Assembly: GCA_938046585.1 (NCBI GenBank)
Contig: CALIWR010000004.1
Span: 131,788 to 195,787, forward strand
Origin: an uncultured Propionibacteriaceae bacterium
GTDB taxonomy: Bacteria > Actinomycetota > Actinomycetes > Propionibacteriales > Propionibacteriaceae
DNA length: 64,000 nucleotides
Direction of reading: 5' to 3'
Both the position numbers and the translations under genes were made by a program. The notes beneath the pieces are model-generated. The model made no database searches, was not told the DNA's origin, and saw nothing but the letters and a program-made list of their open reading frames with translations. Positions 16,297 to 23,862 of the stretch are shown here, in pieces (the first letter of the stretch is position 1; each line of letters starts with the position of its first letter).

Positions 16297-17883
16297 CTAT
16301 CCAGCGGCGGCAGTGGTCTCACCGCGGACCGTGATCCCATACCGGAAGGCGTCGACGAGGGCCTCGTAGGAGGCTTCGATCACATTAGCGCCGACCCCGA
16401 CAGTGGTCCAGGAGTGCCCGCCGAAGCGGGTGTCGATCAGCACCCGGACGACGGCGTCCGTGCCATGGCCCTGGTCCAGGATCCGGACCCGGTAGTCGAT
16501 GAGTTCGTAGTCCGTGACGAACGGAAAGGCTGGCACCAGCGCATTACGCAGCGCCATGTCCAACGCATTCACCGGGCCGTTGCCGTCGCCGGCGTAGAGC
16601 CGAGACGGGCCGGAGCCGGTCGAAACCCGGACCACCGCCTCCGACACGTCGCTCTGGTCCGTCACAACCCGCCAGGTCTCCACCCGGAACGGCCACCGTC
16701 CCTGCCCCAGCTCGTCGCGCAGGACCAGATCGAAGGAGGCATCGGCCGCCTCGTAGGAATAACCATCGGCTTCGCGGGCCTTGATGGTCTCGGTGACCTG
16801 GGTGGCCAGGTTCTGGTCGGACAGGTCGTGGCCCAGCTGCTGGCCCTTGATTTGAATGGTGGCCCGCCCGGCCTGGTCAGAGATCAGCATTCGCATGTCG
16901 TTGCCGACACGGCCCGGCTCGGTGTGCTGGTACAGCATCGGGTCGACCTTCACCGCCGAGGCGTGCAGGCCGGCCTTGTGGGCAAAGGCGCAGGCCCCGG
17001 TGTACGGCTGGCGGGCCATCGGGGCCTGGTTGGCGATCTCCGCGATCGCATGCGAGGTCCGCGTCAGGTCGCGCAGCGCCTGCGGGCTGACCAGCGGCCA
17101 GCCGAATTTGAGCTGAAGGTTGGCGATCACGGTAATCAAATCAGCATTACCGGTACGTTCGCCGTAGCCGTTGATGGTGCCCTGGATGTGGATGGCGCCG
17201 GCCTCGACCGCGGCAATGGTGTTGGCCACGGCGCAGCCGGTGTCGTTGTGGCAGTGGATGCCGAGGTCGACCCCGATCGCGGCGGCTGCGCTCACCACAT
17301 CACCCATCCAGTTCGGCAGCATCCCGCCGTTGGTGTCGCACAGCACCACCACCTCTGCTCCGGCCTCAGCCGCGACCCGGACCACGTCGAGCGCGTAGGA
17401 CGGGTTGGTCCGGTAGCCGTCGAAGAAGTGTTCGGCGTCGACAAAAACCCGTCGGCCCTGGCTGCGCAGGAAGCTGACGGTGTCGTGGATCATCTCCAGG
17501 TTGGTCTCCTCAGTGGTCCGCAGCGCCTCGGTGACATGACGGTCGTGGGCTTTCGCCACGATGCAGACCACCGGGGTCCCGGCGTCGACCAAGGCCTGGA
17601 CCAGCGGGTCTGCGGCCGCGGGGATCCCGACCCGGGTGGTCATCCCGAAGGCCACCAGGGTCGCATGACGCAACGTCAGCCGGTGGGCGGCCTCGGCGAA
17701 GAAGGCCGTATCGTTGGGGTTGGCTCCTGGCCAGCCGCCCTCGATGAAGGTGACTCCCAGGTCGTCCAGCAGCCGAGCGATCCGGAGCTTGTCGTTGACT
17801 GACAGCCGTAGCCCCTCCTGCTGGGCACCGTCACGCAGAGTGGTGTCGAAGACGTGGAGGCTCTCGGGAGCTACCGGGATCAT
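16297..17883 (-). CDS. cimA: (R)-citramalate synthase
   Basis: The product is 528 residues from the ATG at 17883, chosen because AGGCGGA precedes it; the in-frame ATG at 17901 has no such signal. The N-terminal TIM barrel carries FDTTLRDGAQQEG, FIEGGWPGANP and HCHNDTGCAVAN, the HMG-CoA lyase-like metal and substrate residues. A C-terminal LeuA dimer/regulatory domain (about 390-520) contains the allosteric pocket. CimA condenses acetyl-CoA and pyruvate to citramalate, giving 2-oxobutyrate for isoleucine without threonine deaminase. The length and the substrate-region pattern fit CimA rather than 2-isopropylmalate synthase. Neighbouring ilvE and leuB fit the pathway; LeuB can also use 3-methylmalate. 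Confidence 0.93.
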   Translation of the reverse strand: MIPVAPESLHVFDTTLRDGAQQEGLRLSVNDKLRIARLLDDLGVTFIEGGWPGANPNDTAFFAEAAHRLTLRHATLVAFGMTTRVGIPAAADPLVQALVDAGTPVVCIVAKAHDRHVTEALRTTEETNLEMIHDTVSFLRSQGRRVFVDAEHFFDGYRTNPSYALDVVRVAAEAGAEVVVLCDTNGGMLPNWMGDVVSAAAAIGVDLGIHCHNDTGCAVANTIAAVEAGAIHIQGTINGYGERTGNADLITVIANLQLKFGWPLVSPQALRDLTRTSHAIAEIANQAPMARQPYTGACAFAHKAGLHASAVKVDPMLYQHTEPGRVGNDMRMLISDQAGRATIQIKGQQLGHDLSDQNLATQVTETIKAREADGYSYEAADASFDLVLRDELGQGRWPFRVETWRVVTDQSDVSEAVVRVSTGSGPSRLYAGDGNGPVNALDMALRNALVPAFPFVTDYELIDYRVRILDQGHGTDAVVRVLIDTRFGGHSWTTVGVGANVIEASYEALVDAFRYGITVRGETTAAAG

Positions 17884-18043
17884 GCATTCCGCCTGTGTCA
17901 TTGTCGGGGCGCACAGTCAGCACGCCATACGCTCACGGTCTCGGGTTGGTACCGGGAGCGCCGGGGAGTCTTCCTGGCTCGGCTACCCCGGGAAACCGAT
18001 GACCGGCATCTGAGACTCAGACCCGCTGGACCGGCCGGCCCGG

Positions 18044-19156
18044 TCACCGCCTCACGGGTGCGCCCGGTTCCTGGCAGATCCGCAGAGTCCAGCCGTGCTG
18101 GTCGGCGACGCGGCCGTACTGGATGTCGAGCAGGTGGGCTCGTAGCGCCGCCGCCTTCTCCCCCTCGGGCTGGGCCAGCCGGGCCGGTTCGGCCCGGTCC
18201 TGCACGAAGCTGCCGATTGGCGTGATTACCGCTGCCGTGCCGCAGGCGAAAGCTTCCACTACCCGGCCGGACCGGATGCCGTCGATCAGTTCGGTCAGGG
18301 CGACCGGCCGGACCTCGGTGGTCAGCCCGAACGACGGCGCCAGGGTCAAGATCGAATCTCGGGTGACCCCGTCCAGAATGGTTCCGCAGACCGGCGGGGT
18401 GATCAGCCGGTGATCGTCGGTGACCAGGAAGACGTTCATGCCGCCCAGCTCCTCCAGCCAGGTGTGACTGGCGGCGTCGGTGAAGAGCACCTGGGAACAG
18501 CCGTGTTCGGCGGCCTCGCGTTGAGCGAGCAGCGATGAGGCATAGTTTCCGCCGCATTTGGCGGCCCCGGTCCCCCCGGCCCCGGCCCGGCTGTACTGGG
18601 TGGTTACCCAGATGTCGACAGGTTTCACGCCGCTGCTGAAGTACGGCCCGACCGGCCCGGTGATCACCGCGTACTGCACGGTCAGAGCCGGCCGTACCCC
18701 AAGAAAGGCCTCGTTAGCGAACATGAAGGGGCGCAGGTACAGGCTCTTCTCACCGCCGGCCGGAACCCAGCGCTGGTCAGCCTGGACCAGGCTGGTAATC
18801 GAGGCCAGGAAGTCCGCCTCGGGCAACTCGGGCAGGCCCAGTCTCCGGGCGCTGGCATTGAACCGTCGGGCATTCAGTTGCGGCCGAAACAGCCAGACCG
18901 ATCCGTCGTCGTGCCGGTACGCCTTCAACCCCTCGAAGACCTCCTGGCCGTAGTGGAGCACCGCGACCGCCGGGTCGAGCTGGAAGGGGCGGTAGCCGAT
19001 CACGGCGTCGTCATGCCAGCCGGAATCCTGATCCCAGGTCGCTACCGCCATATGGTCGGAGAAAACTTGCCCGAAGCCGGGGTTCTCAAGCGCGGCGGCG
19101 AGCACCTCGTCGGAGGTGACGGCGGGATCGGCGGTGACCGGGAACTGGAGTGCCAT
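18044..19156 (-). CDS. ilvE: branched-chain amino acid aminotransferase
   Basis: The product is 370 residues, the normal length for the eukaryotic/actinobacterial class IV (BCAT type) enzyme. Seen are YGQEVFEGLKAYRHDDGSVW, RFNASARRLGLPELP, the PLP-lysine region AAKCGGNYASSLLAQ, and EELGGMNVFLV. It exchanges the amino group between glutamate and the 2-oxo acids of Val, Leu and Ile as the last biosynthetic step. It is divergent from leuB with only 69 bases between starts. TAGTTT lies exactly 6 bases before the ATG and there is no Shine-Dalgarno, which suggests leaderless expression. Confidence 0.95.
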   Translation of the reverse strand: MALQFPVTADPAVTSDEVLAAALENPGFGQVFSDHMAVATWDQDSGWHDDAVIGYRPFQLDPAVAVLHYGQEVFEGLKAYRHDDGSVWLFRPQLNARRFNASARRLGLPELPEADFLASITSLVQADQRWVPAGGEKSLYLRPFMFANEAFLGVRPALTVQYAVITGPVGPYFSSGVKPVDIWVTTQYSRAGAGGTGAAKCGGNYASSLLAQREAAEHGCSQVLFTDAASHTWLEELGGMNVFLVTDDHRLITPPVCGTILDGVTRDSILTLAPSFGLTTEVRPVALTELIDGIRSGRVVEAFACGTAAVITPIGSFVQDRAEPARLAQPEGEKAAALRAHLLDIQYGRVADQHGWTLRICQEPGAPVRR

Positions 19157-19162
19157 GCCCGC

Positions 19163-19168
19163 AAACTA
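19163..19168 (-). promoter_or_regulatory. candidate -10 (TAGTTT) of the ilvE promoter
   Basis: TAGTTT on the minus strand ends 6 bases before the ilvE ATG. It shares a 69-base divergent intergenic region with the leuB promoter, so both may respond to one regulator. Confidence 0.45.
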
Positions 19169-19213
19169 TCAGCGCCGCGCTGAGACCGGCCGGCCGCTCG
19201 GCACCCGGTTCGT

Positions 19214-19219
19214 TAGGGT
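19214..19219 (+). promoter_or_regulatory. candidate -10 (TAGGGT) of the leuB promoter
   Basis: TAGGGT is followed by exactly 6 bases and the leuB GTG. No Shine-Dalgarno is present, which fits a leaderless transcript. Confidence 0.5.
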
Positions 19220-19225
19220 GCCCAG

Positions 19226-20275
19226 GTGACCCAGCAGACCATCGCCGTCATCGGCGGAGACGGAATCGGCCCCGAGGTGATCGGCGAGGCGCTGAAGGTC
19301 CTGACCGCCGTGGCAGGCGCCGAAACCTTCCGCTTTGAGCCGTACGACCTGGGCGCCGAGCGCTGGCAGCGGACCGGGCAGGTGCTTCCCGATGCCGAAC
19401 TGGAGCAGCTAGCGCACGCCGATGCGATCCTGCTCGGCGCGGTCGGCGCCGCCCCCGGATCGACAGCCGTACCGTCCGGACTGTTGGAACGCGGGCTGTT
19501 GCTGCGGCTCCGGTTCGCTTTCGACCATGCGGTCAACCTGCGCCCCTGCAAGCTCTATCCCCACGTGGCGACCCCGCTGGCACCGAGCGTGGTCGAGGGG
19601 CGGACGGTGGACTTCGTCGTGGTCCGGGAAGGTACCGAGGGTCTGTACTGCGGCAACGGCGGCAGCCTGCGCCAGGGCACCGGCAACGAGATCGCCACCG
19701 AGGTCAGCGTCAACACGGCGCTGGGGGTGGAACGGGTGGTCCGCGACGCGTACCGTCGCGCCAGCGGCCGCCGCGGCCGGCTCACCCTGGTCCACAAGCA
19801 CAACGTGTTGGTTCATGCCGGCGGGCTGTGGAACCGGGTCTTCGCCGAAGTCGGGGCGGATTTCCCGCAGGTCGAGACTGATTATTTGCACGTCGACGCG
19901 GCCACGATCGCGCTGTGTACGAATCCCAGCCGCTTCGATGTGATCGTCACCGACAACCTTTTCGGTGACATCCTCACCGACGAGGCGGCCGCGGTGACCG
20001 GCGGGATCGGGCTGGCGGCCAGCGCCAACATCAACGTCGAGGGCCGCTACCCGTCGATGTTCGAGCCGGTGCACGGCTCGGCCCCGGACATCGCCGGGAA
20101 GGGGATCGCCGACCCACGGGCCGCGATCCTCTCGGCCGCGATGCTGCTCGACCACCTCGGCCACGCCGAGGCGGCCCGCCGGGTCCAGGCCGCGGTCGAG
20201 GCCGACATCGCCGCCACCCAGGGCGCGTCGCGGACCACCACCGAGGTCGGCGACGCGATCGTCGCCAGCCTCTAG
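19226..20275 (+). CDS. leuB: 3-isopropylmalate dehydrogenase
   Basis: The product is 349 residues starting at GTG. Diagnostic motifs are VIGGDGIGPEVIGEA, REGTEGLYCGNGGS (substrate loop), HKHNVLVHAGGLW, and TDNLFGDILTDEAAA with the metal-binding Asp residues. The enzyme oxidises and decarboxylates 3-isopropylmalate to 2-oxoisocaproate with NAD+ in leucine synthesis. The length and motifs fit the actinobacterial LeuB branch rather than isocitrate dehydrogenase. Together with CimA it may also act on 3-methylmalate in isoleucine synthesis. No leuA, leuC or leuD is in the window. It converges on the FAD oxidoreductase gene 20 bases away. Confidence 0.95.
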   Translation: MTQQTIAVIGGDGIGPEVIGEALKVLTAVAGAETFRFEPYDLGAERWQRTGQVLPDAELEQLAHADAILLGAVGAAPGSTAVPSGLLERGLLLRLRFAFDHAVNLRPCKLYPHVATPLAPSVVEGRTVDFVVVREGTEGLYCGNGGSLRQGTGNEIATEVSVNTALGVERVVRDAYRRASGRRGRLTLVHKHNVLVHAGGLWNRVFAEVGADFPQVETDYLHVDAATIALCTNPSRFDVIVTDNLFGDILTDEAAAVTGGIGLAASANINVEGRYPSMFEPVHGSAPDIAGKGIADPRAAILSAAMLLDHLGHAEAARRVQAAVEADIAATQGASRTTTEVGDAIVASL

Positions 20276-20295
20276 GCGCACCGGGCTCTGCCCGC

Positions 20296-21600
20296 CTACC
20301 TCGAGCTCTGCGGGCCCACCACCTGGGCGGCCCAGGCGCCGGCCCCCGCGGCGGAGTCGCTCCAGGGCCAGGCGATCACGTCGCCGGCGATCAGCACCCG
20401 GCGCCCTGGGGCCGAGCGGCGGTAGGCGGCGATGGCGGCCAGGCGCCCGGGCGGGCTGGCCGGCATGGCGTGCTCGATCCGGGCCACCCGGTTCCGCTCC
20501 GGGTCGGTAAGCAGCTCGGGTCCCAGCCGGGGCTCCCAGGCCAGCAGGGCCTCGCGAGCGGCGTCCAGGATCTCGGCGTCATTCTGCTCGGCCCGCAGGT
20601 GGGCCTGCTGGTCGGTGAGCAGGCAGGTCACCAGGTCCCCTGCTCCACTGGCGTGCCCGGCCCGGGAGGCGACGCAGACGGCGGCCAGCGGGCCGGAGCC
20701 GGGAGCCAGCAGCACCCCGTACGCGCCACCCAGCTCGTCGTCTCGGAGCCGCCGACGCACCCCGAGCCCGACCAGCAGGCCCCGGGTGTACGGGGTCGCG
20801 GCGACTGCCGCCTCCAGCGGGTCCAGCGCCCACAGGCCGGTCAGCGCCGGGCCGGGCACGGTGACGACCACCCGGCTGGCACGGAGCTCACCAGCACTCG
20901 TCCGCAGCAGCACCTCGCGCTCTGCGGCCTCGACGGCGTGGACCTGGACCTGGGTGCGGACCTGAAGCCGCCCGGCGAGTGCCCAGGGCAGCCGCTCCAG
21001 GCCACCGGGCAGGGTCAGGGTCCGCTGGCGCAGCCCGTGCGCGGCCATCGCGGCGACCCCGGCGGCCGAGGTCTGCTCGGTGTCGCCGAAGTAGAAGCCG
21101 TGGTACGCGGGGCGCCAGGCCCGCTCCAGCAGTGTCGGGAGCCCGAGTGTCTCGGCCCACTCCCGGGCCGGCAGGCTGTCCAGAGCCAGCCAGTCGAGCG
21201 GGTCGACGGTGCCCCGGCCGCGGCAGGAGGCGGCGAACCGGGACAGGCCGGGCAGCATCCCGAAGCCGTCGCGCCAGCTCAGCAGCCCGGACCGGACCGC
21301 GGTCAGCGGGCGGTTGGACCGTAGCGGGTACAGCCGCTGCCGGTGGACGACCGCGCTGGCGCTGCTGACCGTACGGGGTGTCAGCCCGAGCTCAGCCGCC
21401 AGGGCCGGCAGCAGCTGGTAGGCGCTGGTGTAGAAGGTGGCGCCGGCCTCCATGACGGCGTCGTTGACCTGGACCGAGTGGATCCGCCCGCCTGGCCGGG
21501 CCTGCTGCTCCAGCACCACCGCCTCGACCCCGGCCTGCCGCAGGCGGTACGCGGCACACAGGCCGCTGATCCCGGCGCCGACCACGACCACCTCAGGCAT
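20296..21600 (-). CDS. FAD-dependent amine oxidase / protoporphyrinogen oxidase-like protein
   Basis: The product is 434 residues. The N-terminus is a dinucleotide-binding fold (VVVVGAGISGLCAAYRLRQAG, with Glu at the end of beta-2) followed by RPGGRIHS, the flavin-amine-oxidase GG motif. The C-terminus has VLIAGDVIAWPWSDSAAGAG, the second FAD contact. It belongs to the broad amine oxidase/protoporphyrinogen oxidase/carotenoid desaturase family; no haem or carotenoid genes are nearby, so the substrate is unknown. Its start overlaps the 3' end of the TetR regulator gene by 8 bases, so the two form one operon and the regulator probably controls this enzyme. Confidence 0.85.
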   Translation of the reverse strand: MPEVVVVGAGISGLCAAYRLRQAGVEAVVLEQQARPGGRIHSVQVNDAVMEAGATFYTSAYQLLPALAAELGLTPRTVSSASAVVHRQRLYPLRSNRPLTAVRSGLLSWRDGFGMLPGLSRFAASCRGRGTVDPLDWLALDSLPAREWAETLGLPTLLERAWRPAYHGFYFGDTEQTSAAGVAAMAAHGLRQRTLTLPGGLERLPWALAGRLQVRTQVQVHAVEAAEREVLLRTSAGELRASRVVVTVPGPALTGLWALDPLEAAVAATPYTRGLLVGLGVRRRLRDDELGGAYGVLLAPGSGPLAAVCVASRAGHASGAGDLVTCLLTDQQAHLRAEQNDAEILDAAREALLAWEPRLGPELLTDPERNRVARIEHAMPASPPGRLAAIAAYRRSAPGRRVLIAGDVIAWPWSDSAAGAGAWAAQVVGPQSSR

Positions 21601-22150
21601 CGTGGCCCTCCAGTACCCGGTCCAGCAGCCGGGCCAGCCGGCGGTACTCGTCCCCCTGGACCGGCGGGTCGAGCAGTACGGCTCCCAGGTAGAAGGCCTG
21701 TGCCAGGCGGGTCAGGTCACGGGCCTGCTTGGGATCGGCGGGCAGCAGCCCCTGGTAGAGCCGCGAGACCAGCTCGCCCCGGGCCGTGTCGACCCGGGCC
21801 ACGTGCTCGGCGACCGCCCGCTCGGTCACCGCCCAGCGCCGGATGGCCGCCTCCAGAGCGAGGTCCTCCGCGGCGATCGTCTCGACCAGTGCCTGCAACC
21901 TGGCCCGTGGGGTCTCGACCCGCGCCAGCTCGGCGAGCGGCTGCTGGGCACCGCGTCGGTCGAGGTAGCCCAGGAAGGCCTCGGTGAAGTCCTCCAGGCT
22001 GCGGAAGTGGTGGTAGAAGGAGCCCTTGGTCATCCCGGCGGCCTGGCAGAGGGCATCCACCCGCAGCCGGCCGGGCCCCTGCTCGACCAGGACCCGGGCA
22101 GCGGTCTCGAACCAGTCCTGTTTCCGGTAGCGCACCACGTTCCATACCAT
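21593..22150 (-). CDS. TetR family transcriptional regulator
   Basis: The product is 185 residues. The N-terminal helix-turn-helix is clear: FETAARVLVEQGPGRLRVD followed by LCQAAGMTKGSFYHHFRSLEDF, which fits the TetR signature. The rest is a helical ligand-binding domain. The start codon lies inside a perfect 7-1-7 palindrome (22146-22160), a likely autoregulatory operator. Its stop overlaps the FAD oxidoreductase start, so the enzyme is its probable target. It lies downstream of the ilvC terminator hairpin and should have its own promoter. Confidence 0.92.
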   Translation of the reverse strand: MVWNVVRYRKQDWFETAARVLVEQGPGRLRVDALCQAAGMTKGSFYHHFRSLEDFTEAFLGYLDRRGAQQPLAELARVETPRARLQALVETIAAEDLALEAAIRRWAVTERAVAEHVARVDTARGELVSRLYQGLLPADPKQARDLTRLAQAFYLGAVLLDPPVQGDEYRRLARLLDRVLEGHDA

Positions 22151-22160
22151 ACGGTATGGT
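22146..22160. promoter_or_regulatory. palindromic candidate operator for the adjacent TetR regulator
   Basis: The sequence ACCATAC-G-GTATGGT is a perfect inverted repeat of 7-base arms around one central base. It overlaps the ATG of the TetR gene (22148-22150). Position and size are typical of TetR autoregulation. Binding by this protein is inferred. Confidence 0.6.
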
Positions 22161-22221
22161 TCGGTTCGCTCTCACTCCCCCGAACTCAGCTTGGCGAGAG
22201 CCAGCGGCTGGGCAGCGGAAA

Positions 22222-22245
22222 GGGCCGGGCAGAACCGCCCGGCCC
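22222..22245 (-). terminator. terminator of the ilvBNC operon
   Basis: A 9-bp GC stem (GGGCCGGGC with GCCCGGCCC) and 6-base loop lies about 10 bases after the ilvC stop. On the minus strand it is followed by CTTTCC, a weak U-rich tail. Confidence 0.6.
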
Positions 22246-22256
22246 CTCGCGTCAGG

Positions 22257-23288
22257 TCAGCGCGCCGCCGTGCCTTCGGTGTAGTCGGCGTCGTTGGTCT
22301 GCACCCAGCTCATGAGCTTGCGCAGCTCGCGGCCGGTGGCCTCGATCGGGTGCTGCTCGGCCTCCGCGCGGAGCCGGGCGAACTCCGGGGCGCCGGCGTC
22401 CTGGTCGGCGATGAAGCGCTTGGCGAAGGCACCGGACTGGATGTCGGCCAGGACCTCCTTCATCCGCTGCCGCACCGAGTCGTCGATCACCCGCGGCCCG
22501 GAGACGTAGTCGCCGTACTCGGCGGTGTCGGAGACCGACCAGCGCTGCTTGGCGATCCCGCCCTCGTACATCAGGTCGACGATCAGCTTCAGCTCGTGCA
22601 GGCACTCGAAGTAGGCCACCTCGGGCTGGTACCCGGCCTCGACCAGGGTCTCGAAGCCCGCCGTCACCAGCGACGAGATCCCGCCGCAGAGCACGGTCTG
22701 CTCGCCGAACAGGTCGGTCTCGGTCTCCTCGGTGAAGGTGGTCTTGATGCCGCCGGCCCGCAGCCCGCCGAGCGCCTTGGCGTACGAGAGCACCAGCGGC
22801 CAGGCCTGCCCGGAGGTGTCCCTCTCGACCGCAACCAGCACCGGCACCCCGCGCCCGGCCGCGTACTCACGCCGCACCAGGTGCCCGGGGCCCTTCGGCG
22901 CCACCATGCAGACATCGACCCCCTCGGGGGCGGTGATGTAGCCGAAGCGGATGTTGAAGCCGTGCCCGAAGAAGAGAGCATCGCCGGCTACCAGGTGGGG
23001 GGCGATCTGCTCGGCGTACAGGCCGCGCTGGACCTGGTCCGGGGCCAGCACCATCACCAGGTCGGACTCCTCCACGGCGTCCGCCACCGACAGCACCCGC
23101 AGGCCCTCGGCCTCGGCCTTCTCCCGGGACTTCGAGCCCTCGTGGAGCCCGACCCGGACATCCACCCCGGAATCGCGCAAGTTGAGCGCGTGAGCGTGGC
23201 CCTGCGAGCCGTACCCGATCACCGCGACCGAACGGTTCTGGATGATCGAAAGGTCCGCGTCGTCGTCATAGAACATCGTTGCTGCCAT
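22257..23288 (-). CDS. ilvC: ketol-acid reductoisomerase (NADP+)
   Basis: The product is 343 residues, a class I (short) enzyme. The start at ATG 23288 (MAATMFYDDDADL) is preceded by AAGGAG; the longer frame to 23489 overlaps ilvN and has no family similarity. Visible are the Rossmann motif GYGSQGHAHALNL, PKGPGHLVRREY, and the Mg-binding region TDLFGEQTVLCGG with downstream Glu residues in YFECLHELKLI. It isomerises and reduces acetolactate or acetohydroxybutyrate for Val, Leu and Ile. It is the third gene of ilvB-ilvN-ilvC, 34 bases after ilvN. Confidence 0.97.
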   Translation of the reverse strand: MAATMFYDDDADLSIIQNRSVAVIGYGSQGHAHALNLRDSGVDVRVGLHEGSKSREKAEAEGLRVLSVADAVEESDLVMVLAPDQVQRGLYAEQIAPHLVAGDALFFGHGFNIRFGYITAPEGVDVCMVAPKGPGHLVRREYAAGRGVPVLVAVERDTSGQAWPLVLSYAKALGGLRAGGIKTTFTEETETDLFGEQTVLCGGISSLVTAGFETLVEAGYQPEVAYFECLHELKLIVDLMYEGGIAKQRWSVSDTAEYGDYVSGPRVIDDSVRQRMKEVLADIQSGAFAKRFIADQDAGAPEFARLRAEAEQHPIEATGRELRKLMSWVQTNDADYTEGTAAR

Positions 23289-23322
23289 CTGGGCTGTCTC
23301 CTTAGCCTGGATCACGAACGCG

Positions 23323-23862
23323 TTAGGCGCGCTCAGCCTTCGGGGTCTTGTCATAGCGGCTACGGTCGGTGATCGCCCGTACGCCACGTCCCAGTGCCAC
23401 TGAACCAGACTGGACCAGTTCACGCACCCCGTAGGGCTCGAGGAGGTCCAGCAAAGCTCGGATCTTGCGGTACGAACCGGTGACCTCAATCACCACCGAT
23501 TCTGGGGCCACGTCCACGATCCGGCCCCGGAACATGCTGGTGACCTCCAGCAGCTGGCTACGGGTCCGGGCATCAGCGCGGACCTTGACCAGGATCAATT
23601 CGCGCCGTACCGCTTCGCCCTTGGCGAAGTCGAGGATCCGGATCACCTCGACCAGCTTGTTCAGCTGCTTGGTGATCTGTTCCAGCACCTGCTCGGATTC
23701 GACCTCGATCACGATCGTGACCCGGGAATACCCCGGGTCCTCGGTCGGACCGACCGCCAACGATTCGATGTTGAACCCACGCCGGGCGAACAGCCCCGCG
23801 ATCCGGGCCAGCACACCGGGCCGGTTCTGGACCAGCACGCTCAGGGTATGAAACTGGCTCAC
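23323..23862 (-). CDS. ilvN: acetolactate synthase small (regulatory) subunit
   Basis: The product is 179 residues from the GTG at 23862, which overlaps the ilvB stop as GTGA; the longer frame to 23880 is not favoured. The N-terminal ACT domain reads QFHTLSVLVQNRPGVLARIAG, with the RPGV turn that binds valine, and a second ACT-like domain covers about 80-165. The subunit activates IlvB and gives feedback inhibition by branched-chain amino acids. The last residues lie just upstream of the ilvC ribosome binding site. Confidence 0.96.
   Translation of the reverse strand: MSQFHTLSVLVQNRPGVLARIAGLFARRGFNIESLAVGPTEDPGYSRVTIVIEVESEQVLEQITKQLNKLVEVIRILDFAKGEAVRRELILVKVRADARTRSQLLEVTSMFRGRIVDVAPESVVIEVTGSYRKIRALLDLLEPYGVRELVQSGSVALGRGVRAITDRSRYDKTPKAERA

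Noticed and set aside
17902..18043. Possible second leader peptide (MPVIGFPG) before cimA
   Set aside because: The frame holds only one Val and one Ile, has no ribosome binding site and is not followed by a terminator hairpin with a U tract.
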